NCBI GenBank assembly: GCA_019750915.1 | Contig: JAIENY010000022.1 | Location: 31,780 to 95,779 of the forward strand | DNA from: Xanthobacteraceae bacterium | GTDB taxonomy: Bacteria > Pseudomonadota > Alphaproteobacteria > Rhizobiales > Xanthobacteraceae | DNA: 64,000 bases | Direction: 5' to 3' | Shown: positions 1 to 8,619 of the stretch, in pieces | Position numbering within the stretch: position 1 is the stretch's first letter | How the letters are laid out: each line of letters opens with the position of its first letter | Position numbers and translations under genes: made by a program | Notes under the pieces: model-generated | The model's database searches: none | What the model was told of the DNA's origin: nothing | Seen by the model: the letters and a program-made list of their open reading frames with translations, nothing else

Positions 1-1
1 G

Positions 2-121
2 CGCGGAGATTTTGGCGTGCTGACCGAACGCGACCGCCGTGCGATCCGGCTTCACATCAAGGGCGACGTCGCCAAGGGCCTCGCCAGCATCAACGCGGCG
101 GTCGCCAACGCGTTGTCATAG
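2..121 (+). CDS. C-terminal end of a probable bifunctional transaldolase/glucose-6-phosphate isomerase (partial)
   Basis: Only the last 39 codons lie in the window, in the frame that ends with TAG at 119-121. The peptide carries GDFGVL, RDRRAIRLH and a closing AAVANAL, which resembles the tail of the fused transaldolase/phosphoglucose isomerase found before gnd and zwf in Nitrobacteraceae. The fusion would interconvert fructose-6-P with glucose-6-P and run the transaldolase step, feeding the enzymes encoded just downstream. The stop lies 9 bp before the gnd start, so the genes are probably co-transcribed. The identification rests on a short tail and on gene context; the upstream sequence would settle it. 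Confidence 0.6.
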   Translation, partial: RGDFGVLTERDRRAIRLHIKGDVAKGLASINAAVANALS

Positions 122-130
122 GATATCATC

Positions 131-1120
131 ATGCAGATCGGACTCATCGGGCTCGGGCGAATGGGCGGCAACATCACGCGCCGCCTGATCGAAAAGGGAA
201 AGCACGACGTCGTCGTGTTCGACGTCAACAGCAAGGCTGTCGATGAACTTGCCAGCCATGGCGCGACACCCGGCGCGTCGCTCGGCGATCTGGTGGTGAA
301 GCTGAAAGCGCCGCGCACGATCTGGATCATGCTGCCCGCCGGCAAGATCACCGAGGATACGATCGACACGCTCAGTCACTCGCTGCACAACGGCGACACC
401 ATCATCGACGGCGGAAATACATTCTGGCAGGATGACGTGCGCCGCGCCGCCGCGCTCAAGGATAAGGGCATCCACTATGTCGATGTCGGCACCAGCGGCG
501 GCATCTGGGGTTTCGAGCGCGGCTACTGCATGATGATCGGCGGCGACAAGAAGGTCGTCGACCGGCTTGATCCGATTTTCGCGACACTGGCGCCGGGCCT
601 CGGCGACATTTCGCGCACACCGGGCCGTGAAAAACTCGATGCCCGCGCCGAGCAAGGCTACATCCACGCGGGCCCGGTCGGTGCCGGCCATTTCGTCAAG
701 ATGGTCCACAACGGAATCGAATACGGCCTGATGCAGGCCTACGCCGAGGGTTTCGACATCCTGCGCAACGCGAATATCGACGCGCTGCCGCCAGCCCATC
801 GCTTCGACGTCAACCTTCCCGACGTCGCCGAAGTGTGGCGGCGCGGCAGCGTGATCTCGTCATGGCTGCTCGATCTCACCTCAAGTGCGCTCGCGGCCAA
901 TCCCAAGCTCGACGAATATTCCGGCTTTGTCGAAGACTCCGGCGAAGGCCGCTGGACCATCAACGCGGCCATCGACGAGTCGGTGCCGGCCGAGGTCATC
1001 ACCGCGGCGCTCTACGCACGATTCCGCTCGCGCAAGGAACATACCTTTGCGGAAAAAATTCTGTCCGCCATGCGCGCAGGATTCGGCGGCCACAAGGAGC
1101 CGGGGAAACCGAAAGGATAG
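131..1120 (+). CDS. gnd: 6-phosphogluconate dehydrogenase (decarboxylating), short form
   Basis: Oxidative decarboxylation of 6-phosphogluconate to ribulose-5-phosphate in the cytoplasm. The N-terminal Rossmann motif GLGRMG is at residues 7-12. The substrate/catalytic block [14 protein letters not shown] has the expected Lys (about 190), Asn (194) and Glu (197). At 329 aa it belongs to the short GndA/YqeC-like class rather than the ~470-aa enteric enzyme; that class is often NAD-preferring, but cofactor choice cannot be read here. The ATG is preceded by AGGA seven bases upstream. zwf follows after 6 bp and the Tal-Pgi end precedes it, making an oxidative pentose-phosphate operon. Confidence 0.93.
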   Translation: MQIGLIGLGRMGGNITRRLIEKGKHDVVVFDVNSKAVDELASHGATPGASLGDLVVKLKAPRTIWIMLPAGKITEDTIDTLSHSLHNGDTIIDGGNTFWQDDVRRAAALKDKGIHYVDVGTSGGIWGFERGYCMMIGGDKKVVDRLDPIFATLAPGLGDISRTPGREKLDARAEQGYIHAGPVGAGHFVKMVHNGIEYGLMQAYAEGFDILRNANIDALPPAHRFDVNLPDVAEVWRRGSVISSWLLDLTSSALAANPKLDEYSGFVEDSGEGRWTINAAIDESVPAEVITAALYARFRSRKEHTFAEKILSAMRAGFGGHKEPGKPKG

Positions 1121-1126
1121 ACTGGA

Positions 1127-2650
1127 ATGAATGCTGACACGATGGACGCAAAGCCGAAAAGTCCCGATTCCTGCTGTTTCGTGATCTTCGGTGTCACCGG
1201 CGACCTCGCGCATCGTCTGGTCATCCCCGCGCTCTACAATCTGGAGAAAGCCGGGCTGTTGCCGGAAAAATTCTGCGTCGTCGGCGTCACACGCTCCGAG
1301 GCGGACAACAAGGACCTGAAAGAAAGCCTGCTGAAGGGTCTGGACAAGTTTGCCACCCAGACGGTCGAGAAATCCGTCGCGGACAAGCTGTTCAACTGCG
1401 TGACCGCTATTTACGCCGATCCCAGCGATCCAAAATCGTTCGATGGACTGAAGACTCATCTGGACAAAATTTGCCAGAACAGCGGCATCAACAACCAGCT
1501 GTTCTATCTGGCGGTGCCGCCAAGCGCGTTCCTGCCGATCAGCCAATCGCTCGGCAAGGCCGGGCTGTTGAAGGAAAGCAACGGCAAGTGGCGGCGGCTG
1601 GTGGTGGAGAAGCCGTTCGGCACCGATCTGGCATCGGCCAAGGACCTCAACGCCCATCTGCTCAAGCTGCTCGACGAGCATCAGATCTACCGCATCGATC
1701 ACTACCTCGGCAAAGAGACGGTGCAGAACATCCTGGTGCTGCGTTTCGCCAACGGAATGTTCGAACCGATCTGGAATCGCAACCATATCGACCACGTCCA
1801 GATCACGGTGGCGGAAACCGTCGATGTCGGCACCCGCGGCAGTTTCTATGAAGCCACCGGCGCGTTGCGCGATATGGTGCCGAACCACCTTTTCCAGTTG
1901 CTGGCGCTGGTGGCGATGGAGCCGCCGTCTCGATTCGATGCACAATCGGTCCGTTCGGAAAAAGGCGAGGTGCTCGCCGCGATCCAGACCCAGACCGAAG
2001 AGGAAGCGCTGAAGAATTCGGTGCGCGGCCAATATCTGGCGGGCAAGGTCGGCAACACCGACGTGATCGACTATCGCAAATCCAACAACATCGCGCCCGA
2101 CAGCAATGTCGAAACCTATGTCGCGATGAAGCTTACCATCGACAACTGGCGCTGGGCGGGCGTGCCGTTCTATCTGCGCACCGGCAAGGCCATGACCGCC
2201 AAACGCACCGAGGTTGCGATCCGCTTCAAGGAGGCGCCGTTCTCGATGTTTCGCGTGACGGAGGTGGAACGCCTGTCGCAGAACTATCTCGTCGTTGGCA
2301 TTGAGCCGACCGAGGGTATCACGCTGCAGTTCAATACCAAAGTGCCCGGCCCGGAGGTGACGATCGACGGCGTGGAGATGAAATTCAAATACAAGGACTA
2401 CTTCAAGGCGTCGCCGAACACCGGCTACGAGACGCTGATCTACGATTGCATGATCGGCGACAATATCCTGTTTCAACGCGCCGACAGCGTCGAGGCCGGA
2501 TGGCAGGCGGTACAACCCTTCCTCGACGCCTGGAAAAAAGCGGGCGGCAAGGGACTGGGGATGTATCGCGCCGGCACCGACGGGCCGGAGGAAGCGCACG
2601 AACTTCTGGAGCGCGACGGCCGTCGCTGGCGCGCGATCACCGGCGAATGA
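1127..2650 (+). CDS. zwf: Glucose-6-phosphate 1-dehydrogenase
   Basis: Oxidises glucose-6-P to 6-phosphogluconolactone, the first step of the oxidative pentose-phosphate and Entner-Doudoroff routes. The 507-aa length is normal. The nucleotide-binding motif FGVTGDLAHR is at residues 21-30 and the active-site signature RIDHYLGKE is at 189-197, including the catalytic Asp-His pair and substrate-binding Lys. The first ATG is used here; an in-frame ATG five codons later is possible. The stop codon overlaps the pgl start (ATGA), indicating translational coupling to the lactonase that hydrolyses its product. Confidence 0.96.
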   Translation: MNADTMDAKPKSPDSCCFVIFGVTGDLAHRLVIPALYNLEKAGLLPEKFCVVGVTRSEADNKDLKESLLKGLDKFATQTVEKSVADKLFNCVTAIYADPSDPKSFDGLKTHLDKICQNSGINNQLFYLAVPPSAFLPISQSLGKAGLLKESNGKWRRLVVEKPFGTDLASAKDLNAHLLKLLDEHQIYRIDHYLGKETVQNILVLRFANGMFEPIWNRNHIDHVQITVAETVDVGTRGSFYEATGALRDMVPNHLFQLLALVAMEPPSRFDAQSVRSEKGEVLAAIQTQTEEEALKNSVRGQYLAGKVGNTDVIDYRKSNNIAPDSNVETYVAMKLTIDNWRWAGVPFYLRTGKAMTAKRTEVAIRFKEAPFSMFRVTEVERLSQNYLVVGIEPTEGITLQFNTKVPGPEVTIDGVEMKFKYKDYFKASPNTGYETLIYDCMIGDNILFQRADSVEAGWQAVQPFLDAWKKAGGKGLGMYRAGTDGPEEAHELLERDGRRWRAITGE

Positions 2651-3390
2651 AAGGGGCGCTGCCGAAAACCATCGTCGTGGCGGATGCCGCGACATTGGCG
2701 GTAGCCGCCGCCGAACGGCTGCTCGCACGCATCGCGCGGGACGACCGGCAGGTGGCGATCTGCCTGACGGGCGGATCGACACCGAAGCGGCTTTACGAAC
2801 TGCTCGCGACATCGGCTTGGCGTGAAAGGATCCCATGGACCCGCGTCCAGTGGTTCATGGGCGACGACCGTTTCGTGCCGCAGGACGACAAGCTCAGTAA
2901 TATTGGCATGGCCCGCCGCGCATTTCTGGACGAATGTGCGCCCCCTTCCAATGTGCATCCGATCCCGACGCAGCTGCCCTCACCGGATGAGGCAGCGACT
3001 GTCTACGAGAAGGAATTGCGCGCCTTCGCCGCAAAACATCGCGCTGCGAATGAGCCGCTGTTCGATCTGGTTCTACTGGGCGTTGGACCGGACGGCCACA
3101 CCGCTTCGCTGTTTCCGGGATATCCCGCTGCCAGCGAAACCCGGCGATGGGTCGTGGGCGTGCCGAAAGCCCATGTCGAACCGTTCGTGCCGCGCGTCAG
3201 CCTGACGCAACCGTGCCTTGCGATGTGCGAGGAGATGCTGCTGCTCGCATCGGGTCACGACAAGAAGGAGATCCTCGCCCGTGCGTTCGCCCATGATGAC
3301 CTGCCCGCCGCGCACGCGCGATCTGCCAAAGGGGAGACAATCTGGATGATCGACGAAGCCGCCGCACCACCCGGCATAGACGGCGCATGA
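2647..3390 (+). CDS. pgl: 6-phosphogluconolactonase
   Basis: Hydrolyses 6-phosphogluconolactone to 6-phosphogluconate. The protein is 247 aa when started at the ATG that overlaps the zwf stop (ATGA); the reading frame is open further upstream, but that part runs inside zwf. Family features of the NagB/DevB fold are visible: LTGGSTPKRLYE near the N-terminus, the FMGDDRFVP block, and LLGVGPDGHTASLFPG with the conserved Asp-Gly-His. The 3' end overlaps gntK by four bases, so zwf, pgl and gntK form one coupled unit. Confidence 0.94.
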   Translation: MKGALPKTIVVADAATLAVAAAERLLARIARDDRQVAICLTGGSTPKRLYELLATSAWRERIPWTRVQWFMGDDRFVPQDDKLSNIGMARRAFLDECAPPSNVHPIPTQLPSPDEAATVYEKELRAFAAKHRAANEPLFDLVLLGVGPDGHTASLFPGYPAASETRRWVVGVPKAHVEPFVPRVSLTQPCLAMCEEMLLLASGHDKKEILARAFAHDDLPAAHARSAKGETIWMIDEAAAPPGIDGA

Positions 3391-3920
3391 CGCAGACATC
3401 CTCGACCATCGCGGCGATTGTGCTGATCGGCGTCTCTGCGTCGGGGAAAAGCACCGTTGCCGAGGCGCTGGCCAAACGCATCGGCTTTGCCGAGGAGGAC
3501 GGTGACGATTTTCATCCTGCCGCCAATATCGCGAAGATGCATGCCGGCATTCCACTGACCGACGAAGATCGCTGGCCATGGCTTTACGCCATTGCCGATG
3601 ACATTGACCGGCATATCGAGGAAGACAAGCCCGTGGTCTTTGCCTGCTCGGCATTGAAGCGCGCCTACCGCGACATTCTGGTGCATGGCCGCCTGGACAT
3701 CCGGCTGGTCTATCTAAAGGGTTCGCGCGAACTGATCTGCGACAGGTTCAGCAAACGTCAGGGACACTTCATGTCGGCGGCGCTGATCAAGAGCCAGTTC
3801 GACACGCTTGAAGAGCCGCAACCCGGCGAAAATATTCTGATCGTCGACATCAAGGACACCGTGGATGAGATCGTGGACGAGATCGTCGAGAAGCTGAATC
3901 TTTCCACGGCCGGAGCTTGA
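3387..3920 (+). CDS. gntK: Gluconokinase (GntK family)
   Basis: Phosphorylates gluconate with ATP to 6-phosphogluconate. The P-loop GVSASGKST is at residues 15-23, followed by the family block EDGDDFHPAANIAKM and later FACSALKRAYRD and FMSAALIKSQFDTLEEP, which are typical of thermoresistant GntK-type kinases. The length of 177 aa is normal. The ATG overlaps the pgl stop (ATGA). Its place in the operon means free gluconate can enter at the same intermediate that pgl produces. No gluconate transporter is seen in the window. Confidence 0.93.
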   Translation: MTQTSSTIAAIVLIGVSASGKSTVAEALAKRIGFAEEDGDDFHPAANIAKMHAGIPLTDEDRWPWLYAIADDIDRHIEEDKPVVFACSALKRAYRDILVHGRLDIRLVYLKGSRELICDRFSKRQGHFMSAALIKSQFDTLEEPQPGENILIVDIKDTVDEIVDEIVEKLNLSTAGA

Positions 3921-3925
3921 CCCTG

Positions 3926-4729
3926 ATGGCGCCGATCCGCCTTGTTGTCTCGGATGTCGACGGATCGCTGGTGACGCGCGACAAGAAACTGACGCCCGGC
4001 GCCATTGCCGCCGTCCACAATCTGCATCGGCGCGGCATCAAGTTCACCGCCGTCAGTAGCCGGCCGCCGTTCGGCATGCGGATGCTGGTCGAGCCTCTCA
4101 AGCTCGTTCTGCCGCTCGGCGCGTTCAACGGCAGCACCACGTTCAATCCGGACCTGTCTTTGATGAACCATCAGACTATTCCGCGCGACGCGGTCGCGGA
4201 CGCGCTGGATTTTCTCAAATTCCGCAAGGTCGATGCGTGGCTGTTCACGACCGACCGATGGCTGGTCCAGCGCCCCGACGGTCCTTATGTGGCACGCGAG
4301 AAAATGACCATCGACGCCGAACCGGATGAGATCGGCGATCCGACACCGCTGCTTGACCATATTTGCAAGATCGTCGGCGTCAGCGACGATTTCGACCTGC
4401 TGGCGCAGTGCGAGCCCGACCTCAAGGCAGCGCTCGGCAAGGCTGCTCACACCGCGCGCTCACAGAACTATTATCTCGACGTCACGCCGCCTGGATACGA
4501 CAAGGGCACTTTCGTCGAGACGCTGGCCAACCGCCTGAACATTCCGCTCGCCAATGTCGCGACTATCGGTGACATGGCCAATGATCTGCCGATGTTCCTG
4601 CGCAGCGGGGTGTCGGTCGCGATGGGCAACGCCAGCGATGCAGTGAAAAAACGGGCTACTCACACCACCGCATCGAACGAGGACGACGGCTTCGCCAAGG
4701 CCGTCGCGCAGATCATCGAGATCGGTTAG
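3926..4729 (+). CDS. HAD superfamily phosphatase, Cof-like (IIB) subfamily
   Basis: A cytoplasmic sugar- or cofactor-phosphate phosphatase of unknown substrate. Started at ATG 3926 it has 267 aa with the motif-I DVDGSL (nucleophile Asp10, acid/base Asp12), VSSRPP near position 50 as motif II, and TIGDMANDLPMF near the C-terminus as motif III/IV. A TTG at 3917 overlaps the gntK stop, but GGAG at 3912-3915 is well spaced only for ATG 3926. As the last gene of the overlapping zwf-pgl-gntK run it may remove a damaged or excess sugar phosphate; this is inference from context. It converges with the GH15 gene, leaving only 3 bp. Confidence 0.85.
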   Translation: MAPIRLVVSDVDGSLVTRDKKLTPGAIAAVHNLHRRGIKFTAVSSRPPFGMRMLVEPLKLVLPLGAFNGSTTFNPDLSLMNHQTIPRDAVADALDFLKFRKVDAWLFTTDRWLVQRPDGPYVAREKMTIDAEPDEIGDPTPLLDHICKIVGVSDDFDLLAQCEPDLKAALGKAAHTARSQNYYLDVTPPGYDKGTFVETLANRLNIPLANVATIGDMANDLPMFLRSGVSVAMGNASDAVKKRATHTTASNEDDGFAKAVAQIIEIG

Positions 4730-4732
4730 CCG

Positions 4733-6562
4733 TCACGTCTTGACGTCATTCCTGCCTGGCTCCGTCGAACGCTGGACGACCGGCTTTTGCGGATGCAGGG
4801 CAGCGAAAATATTCTGCGCGGTGTTGACCAGAGCGATATGCGTCAGCGCCTGCGGAAAGTTTCCGATCTGGCGACGCTCCTGCGTATCGTATTCTTCAGC
4901 CAGCAGGCCGACGTCGTTGGCCAGCGATGCTACGCGCCAGAACAACGTGCGCGCTTCGTCAATCCGGTTCATCAGCACATAAGCGTCTGCGAGCCAGAGT
5001 GTGCACGCCAGAAACACGCCCTCAATCGGCTGGACTTCGTCCGCCAGCGGCTCGCGGGGATCATGCCGCAGCACAAAGCCGTCGCGCAACAGATGCTTCT
5101 CGATCGCGGCGATCGTCCCGACGATGCGCGGATCGTCCGGCTTGAGAAACCCGATTTCCGGCAGCAGCAGCAGGCTCGCGTCAAGCATCTTCGAGCCGTA
5201 GGATTCGACATAGGAATTTTGCTCCTCATCGAAACCTTTTGTGCAGACGTCCTTGTGAATTTCGTCTCGGATAGCGCACCACTCATCGACCGGACCTTCC
5301 AGCCCGAATTTCCTGGCGCTCTTGATGCCGCGGTCGAACGCCACCCAGCACATCACCTTTGAGAACACGTAGTGACGCGGCGCACCCCGCCGCTCCCAGA
5401 TGCCGCTGTCGGGCTCGCGCCACGCCTTGGAGAGGTGTTCGAGCAATGCCAACTCGATCGGCCATGTGTCGCCGTCGAATTCGATCCCGGTCTGCCGCGC
5501 CTGATAAAAGGCATCCATCAACTCGCCATAGACATCGAGTTGAAGCTGGGCATGCGCCGCATTGCCAAAGCGCACCGGTTGCGAATTCTCGTAACCGGGT
5601 AGCCATGGCGCTTCCCATTCCAACAGACGGCGCTGCCCGGCGATGCCGTACATGATCTGCATATCCACCGGCGAGCCCGCGACAGCGCGAAGCAGCCATT
5701 GGTGCCAGGCGGAGGCTTCCTCGCGATAGCCGGAATTCATCAGCGCAAGCAGCGTGAAGGTCGCGTCGCGGATCCAGCAGTAGCGATAATCCCAGTTGCG
5801 GGCGCCGCCGAGTTTTTCAGGCAGCGAGGTGGTCGGCGCGGCGACGATGCCGCCAGTCGGCGCGAAGGTCAGCGCCTTCAAGGTCACCAGCGAGCGCTGG
5901 ATCAGATCGCGGTGCCTGCCCTTGAAATTGCCGCGGGCGGACCACTCGTCCCAGAACGCCTCGGTATCCGCGAGCGCGCGGTGCACGTCGATCGGCTCGG
6001 GCACCGGCAGGTGCGATGCATCGTAGGTCAGCACAAACGACAGCGTTTCGCCTGCCCGCACTTCAAATTCGGAAACGGTGGTCATCCCCTCGCCATGCGT
6101 TTCCACGTCGGAACGCAACACCACCATGTCGGGACCGGCAATGGCCTGCAAAGTACCGTCATCGAGCGTCTTGACCCACGGTACGCTGAAACCCGAGCCG
6201 AATCGCAGGATCAACTCCATGCGCATCTTCAAGACGCCCCGGTCGCCGCGTACGATGCGCACCACGTCGGAAGCCTGCCCGCGCGGCGGCATGAAGTCGA
6301 TCAACGTGACCGTACCCTCCTTGCCGACATAACGCGTCTCCAGAATCAGGGTATCGCCGCGATAGGACCGCGTAATTCCAGCGGGCTCCTCCTTCGGCGC
6401 GATCCTCCAGCGGCCATGCTCCGGATTGCCGAGCAGCGAAGCAAAGCAGGCATCGGAATCGAACGTCGGCCAGCACAGCCAGTCGATTGATCCATCACGG
6501 CTGACGAGCGCGGCGGTCAGGCAATCGCCAATCAGAGCATAATCTTCAATGGGGGAGGACAA
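4733..6562 (-). CDS. Glycoside hydrolase family 15 protein (glucoamylase/trehalase-like)
   Basis: A 609-aa cytoplasmic enzyme (no signal peptide) with the family N-terminus SPIEDYALIGDC and GSIDWLCWP, a beta-sandwich region to about residue 230, then the (alpha/alpha)6 barrel marked by GARNWDYRYCWIRDA and a C-terminal block with VQPIEGVFLACT. GH15 members of this architecture hydrolyse terminal glucose from alpha-glucans or trehalose; the substrate cannot be told apart here. The start appears to be TTG, with AGGA five bases upstream and an N-terminus that matches the family from that point. It faces the pentose-phosphate operon, which could take up the released glucose after phosphorylation. 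Confidence 0.9.
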   Translation of the reverse strand: MSSPIEDYALIGDCLTAALVSRDGSIDWLCWPTFDSDACFASLLGNPEHGRWRIAPKEEPAGITRSYRGDTLILETRYVGKEGTVTLIDFMPPRGQASDVVRIVRGDRGVLKMRMELILRFGSGFSVPWVKTLDDGTLQAIAGPDMVVLRSDVETHGEGMTTVSEFEVRAGETLSFVLTYDASHLPVPEPIDVHRALADTEAFWDEWSARGNFKGRHRDLIQRSLVTLKALTFAPTGGIVAAPTTSLPEKLGGARNWDYRYCWIRDATFTLLALMNSGYREEASAWHQWLLRAVAGSPVDMQIMYGIAGQRRLLEWEAPWLPGYENSQPVRFGNAAHAQLQLDVYGELMDAFYQARQTGIEFDGDTWPIELALLEHLSKAWREPDSGIWERRGAPRHYVFSKVMCWVAFDRGIKSARKFGLEGPVDEWCAIRDEIHKDVCTKGFDEEQNSYVESYGSKMLDASLLLLPEIGFLKPDDPRIVGTIAAIEKHLLRDGFVLRHDPREPLADEVQPIEGVFLACTLWLADAYVLMNRIDEARTLFWRVASLANDVGLLAEEYDTQERRQIGNFPQALTHIALVNTAQNIFAALHPQKPVVQRSTEPGRNDVKT

Positions 6563-6636
6563 AACGATCCTTTACAGAGGGACGCACAAAAATTCGTGCC
6601 GGGAAACCAGCACGGGCCGCTATTAACTGCCGAAAT

Positions 6637-6678
6637 GGAAAAAAGTTCGCGCGGCGGAGATATCACCGCGCGAACTTT
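6637..6678 (-). terminator. Rho-independent terminator for the leftward MFS-ttuC-HAD operon
   Basis: A perfect 13-bp inverted repeat (6642-6654 with 6666-6678) encloses an 11-nt loop. Read on the minus strand the stem is followed by a run of U. It lies 39 bp beyond the HAD stop codon and ahead of the GH15 gene. Confidence 0.85.
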
Positions 6679-6717
6679 CAGACCCTCGTGACATCGGATA
6701 TCGATCGGTCGCCCGTG

Positions 6718-7533
6718 TCAGGCACCAACCGCCTCCGCCAGCCCCAGAAAACTGTCGGTATGAATATCGAAATATGGCTCGGGCGAGGTGTCGGTCTTGC
6801 CGTTCGGGCCGAACTCCAATGGCCGCGCCACGAATGCGGTGTGCATTCCGAAAGCCTTGGCGCCCTTCATATCGTACTTGTGGCAGGCCACCATCAAGAT
6901 CTCCTCGGGCTTGAGGCCAAGATAGCTCGCTGCCATTCCATAGACCGACGGCGAGGGCTTGTAGCTTTGCGCGAGCTCGCCTGTGAGCACCGCGTCCATT
7001 GGCAGGCCTGCATGTTTCACGATCGCGATGGCCGCCGGCATGCTGGCGTTCGTCAGCGTCGCGAGCGTGAACCGCTTGCGCAGCCGTGTCAGTCCCTCGA
7101 TGGTGTCCGGCCAGGGGTCCATCCGGTTCCATGCGAGGTTCAACTCGTCGCGCTCGGCGGCCGTGAACTTGTCCGACAGGCCGCGCTTCTCGAGCAGGTT
7201 ATCAAGACCCGTGCGATAGATCCGATCGACGCGCGTATACGGCGCCTTGCCGGCTAGCACCGTATCCATGCCCATACGGTATTGATCCCGCCATTCGCTC
7301 GATATCACCGCGAAATCGAGATCGATACCCTTGGCCCTGAACATTGCCTGACCGGCGCGAAGCACCGGCTGATAGAAATCGACCGTCGTGCCCTGCAGAT
7401 CGAAGGTCATCGCCTTGATGCCGCTCATGTTGAACGGTGACGCTTTTGGTTCCGTCTGCGCACCGGCCTTGCTCGCCATCGTCATCGCGGCCGCTCCCGC
7501 CAAAAATATCCGTCGTGAAAACTCGACCGTCAT
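6718..7533 (-). CDS. Tat-exported HAD superfamily protein, haloacid dehalogenase type II-like
   Basis: A 271-aa protein with a twin-arginine signal (SRRIFL at residues 6-11, hydrophobic stretch, AGA before Gln26), so it is predicted to act in the periplasm. The HAD nucleophile is Asp45 in FDLQGTT, motif II is LTNAS, the motif-III Lys is in YKPSPSVYG, and the last acidic motif is in ACHKYD. Two residues expected in well-studied L-2-haloacid dehalogenases (Ser175 and Asn177 of the Pseudomonas YL enzyme) align with Ala and His here, so true dehalogenase activity is uncertain. AGGAG is well placed before the ATG. It is the last gene of the MFS-ttuC operon, 9 bp after ttuC, suggesting a role with the same hydroxy- or halo-acid substrate. 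Confidence 0.82.
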   Translation of the reverse strand: MTVEFSRRIFLAGAAAMTMASKAGAQTEPKASPFNMSGIKAMTFDLQGTTVDFYQPVLRAGQAMFRAKGIDLDFAVISSEWRDQYRMGMDTVLAGKAPYTRVDRIYRTGLDNLLEKRGLSDKFTAAERDELNLAWNRMDPWPDTIEGLTRLRKRFTLATLTNASMPAAIAIVKHAGLPMDAVLTGELAQSYKPSPSVYGMAASYLGLKPEEILMVACHKYDMKGAKAFGMHTAFVARPLEFGPNGKTDTSPEPYFDIHTDSFLGLAEAVGA

Positions 7534-7542
7534 AGCGTTCTC

Positions 7543-8616
7543 CTAAACATTCGACGAGTGGATTTCGCTGATCACCGCATCGGTCACATCATTGGTCGTA
7601 TTTTTGCCGCCGACGTCCGGCGTGAGGATACCCGCTCCCGTCACCCTCTCGACCGAGCGCATCAGGCGCGCGGCGCCTTCCTTCTCGCCAAGGTGATCGA
7701 GCATCTGCACGGCAGTCCAGAAGCTGGCGACCGGGTTGGCGATGCCCTTACCGGTGATATCGAACGCCGAACCATGGATCGGCTCGAACATCGATGGGTG
7801 ACGCCGCTCCGGATCGATGTTGGCGGTCGGCGCAACGCCAAGGCTGCCCGCAAGCGCGCCCGCAAGATCCGAGAGAATGTCGGCCTGAAGGTTCGATGCC
7901 ACGATGGTGTCGAGACTCCTGGGATCGAGAGTCATGCGCACCGTCATCGCGTCGACCAGGGTCTTGTCCCAAGTCACGTCCGGAAACTCCCTCGACACTT
8001 CCTCGGCGATCTCGTCCCACATCACCATGGCATGACGCTGTGCGTTGGATTTCGTCGACACCGTCAGCTTTTTGCGTGGACGGCCTTGCGCCAGCCTGAA
8101 CGCAAAGCGCATCACACGCTCTACACCAACGCGGGTGAACACCGCCGTCTCGGTTGCGACCTCTTCCGGCAGTCCGCGATGTACGCGGCCGCCGTTACCG
8201 GCATATTCGCCCTCCGAGTTCTCGCGGACGATGACCCAGTCCAGATCGCCCGGACCGACGTTGCGCAACGGCGAGGTGATGCCGGGCAGTATCTTGGTCG
8301 GGCGCACATTGGCGTACTGGTCAAAGCCCTGGCAGATCGGCAGCCGCAGGCCCCACAGCGTGATGTGATCCGGCACATCCGGGGCACCGACTGCGCCGAA
8401 GTAGATCGCGTTGAACGGCTTGAGTTGTTTCAGGCCGTCGCTCGGCATCATCACGCCGTGCTTCTTGTAATAGTTCGATCCCCAGTCGAACATCTTGAAG
8501 TTGAACTTCACGTCACCCATTCGTTTCTCGAGGGCGTCGAGGACCTGCATTCCGGCACCGATCACTTCAGGGCCGATGCCGTCGGCGGGAATGGCGGCGA
8601 TTGAGTATTCACGCAT
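7543..8616 (-). CDS. ttuC: Tartrate dehydrogenase / beta-decarboxylating dehydrogenase
   Basis: A 357-aa NAD-dependent dehydrogenase of the isocitrate/isopropylmalate dehydrogenase family. The N-terminal IPADGIGPEV, the catalytic region VRENSEGEYAGNGG, the Lys in LVDAMTVRM, ILSDLAGAL, and the signature MFEPIHGSAFDITGKG are all present. The VRENSEGEYAG form is typical of tartrate/D-malate dehydrogenases rather than LeuB. The start follows an AAGGA box and lies just after the transporter stop (TGA, 3 bp), so translation is probably coupled. Likely reaction: oxidation of tartrate or D-malate taken up by the adjacent MFS transporter. D-malate dehydrogenase is the main alternative. Confidence 0.85.
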   Translation of the reverse strand: MREYSIAAIPADGIGPEVIGAGMQVLDALEKRMGDVKFNFKMFDWGSNYYKKHGVMMPSDGLKQLKPFNAIYFGAVGAPDVPDHITLWGLRLPICQGFDQYANVRPTKILPGITSPLRNVGPGDLDWVIVRENSEGEYAGNGGRVHRGLPEEVATETAVFTRVGVERVMRFAFRLAQGRPRKKLTVSTKSNAQRHAMVMWDEIAEEVSREFPDVTWDKTLVDAMTVRMTLDPRSLDTIVASNLQADILSDLAGALAGSLGVAPTANIDPERRHPSMFEPIHGSAFDITGKGIANPVASFWTAVQMLDHLGEKEGAARLMRSVERVTGAGILTPDVGGKNTTNDVTDAVISEIHSSNV

Positions 8617-8619
8617 AAT

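Noticed and set aside
881..2836. A 651-codon open frame on the minus strand across gnd-zwf
   Set aside because: It lies entirely opposite gnd, zwf and pgl, has the composition expected for a shadow frame in GC-rich DNA and shows no domain.
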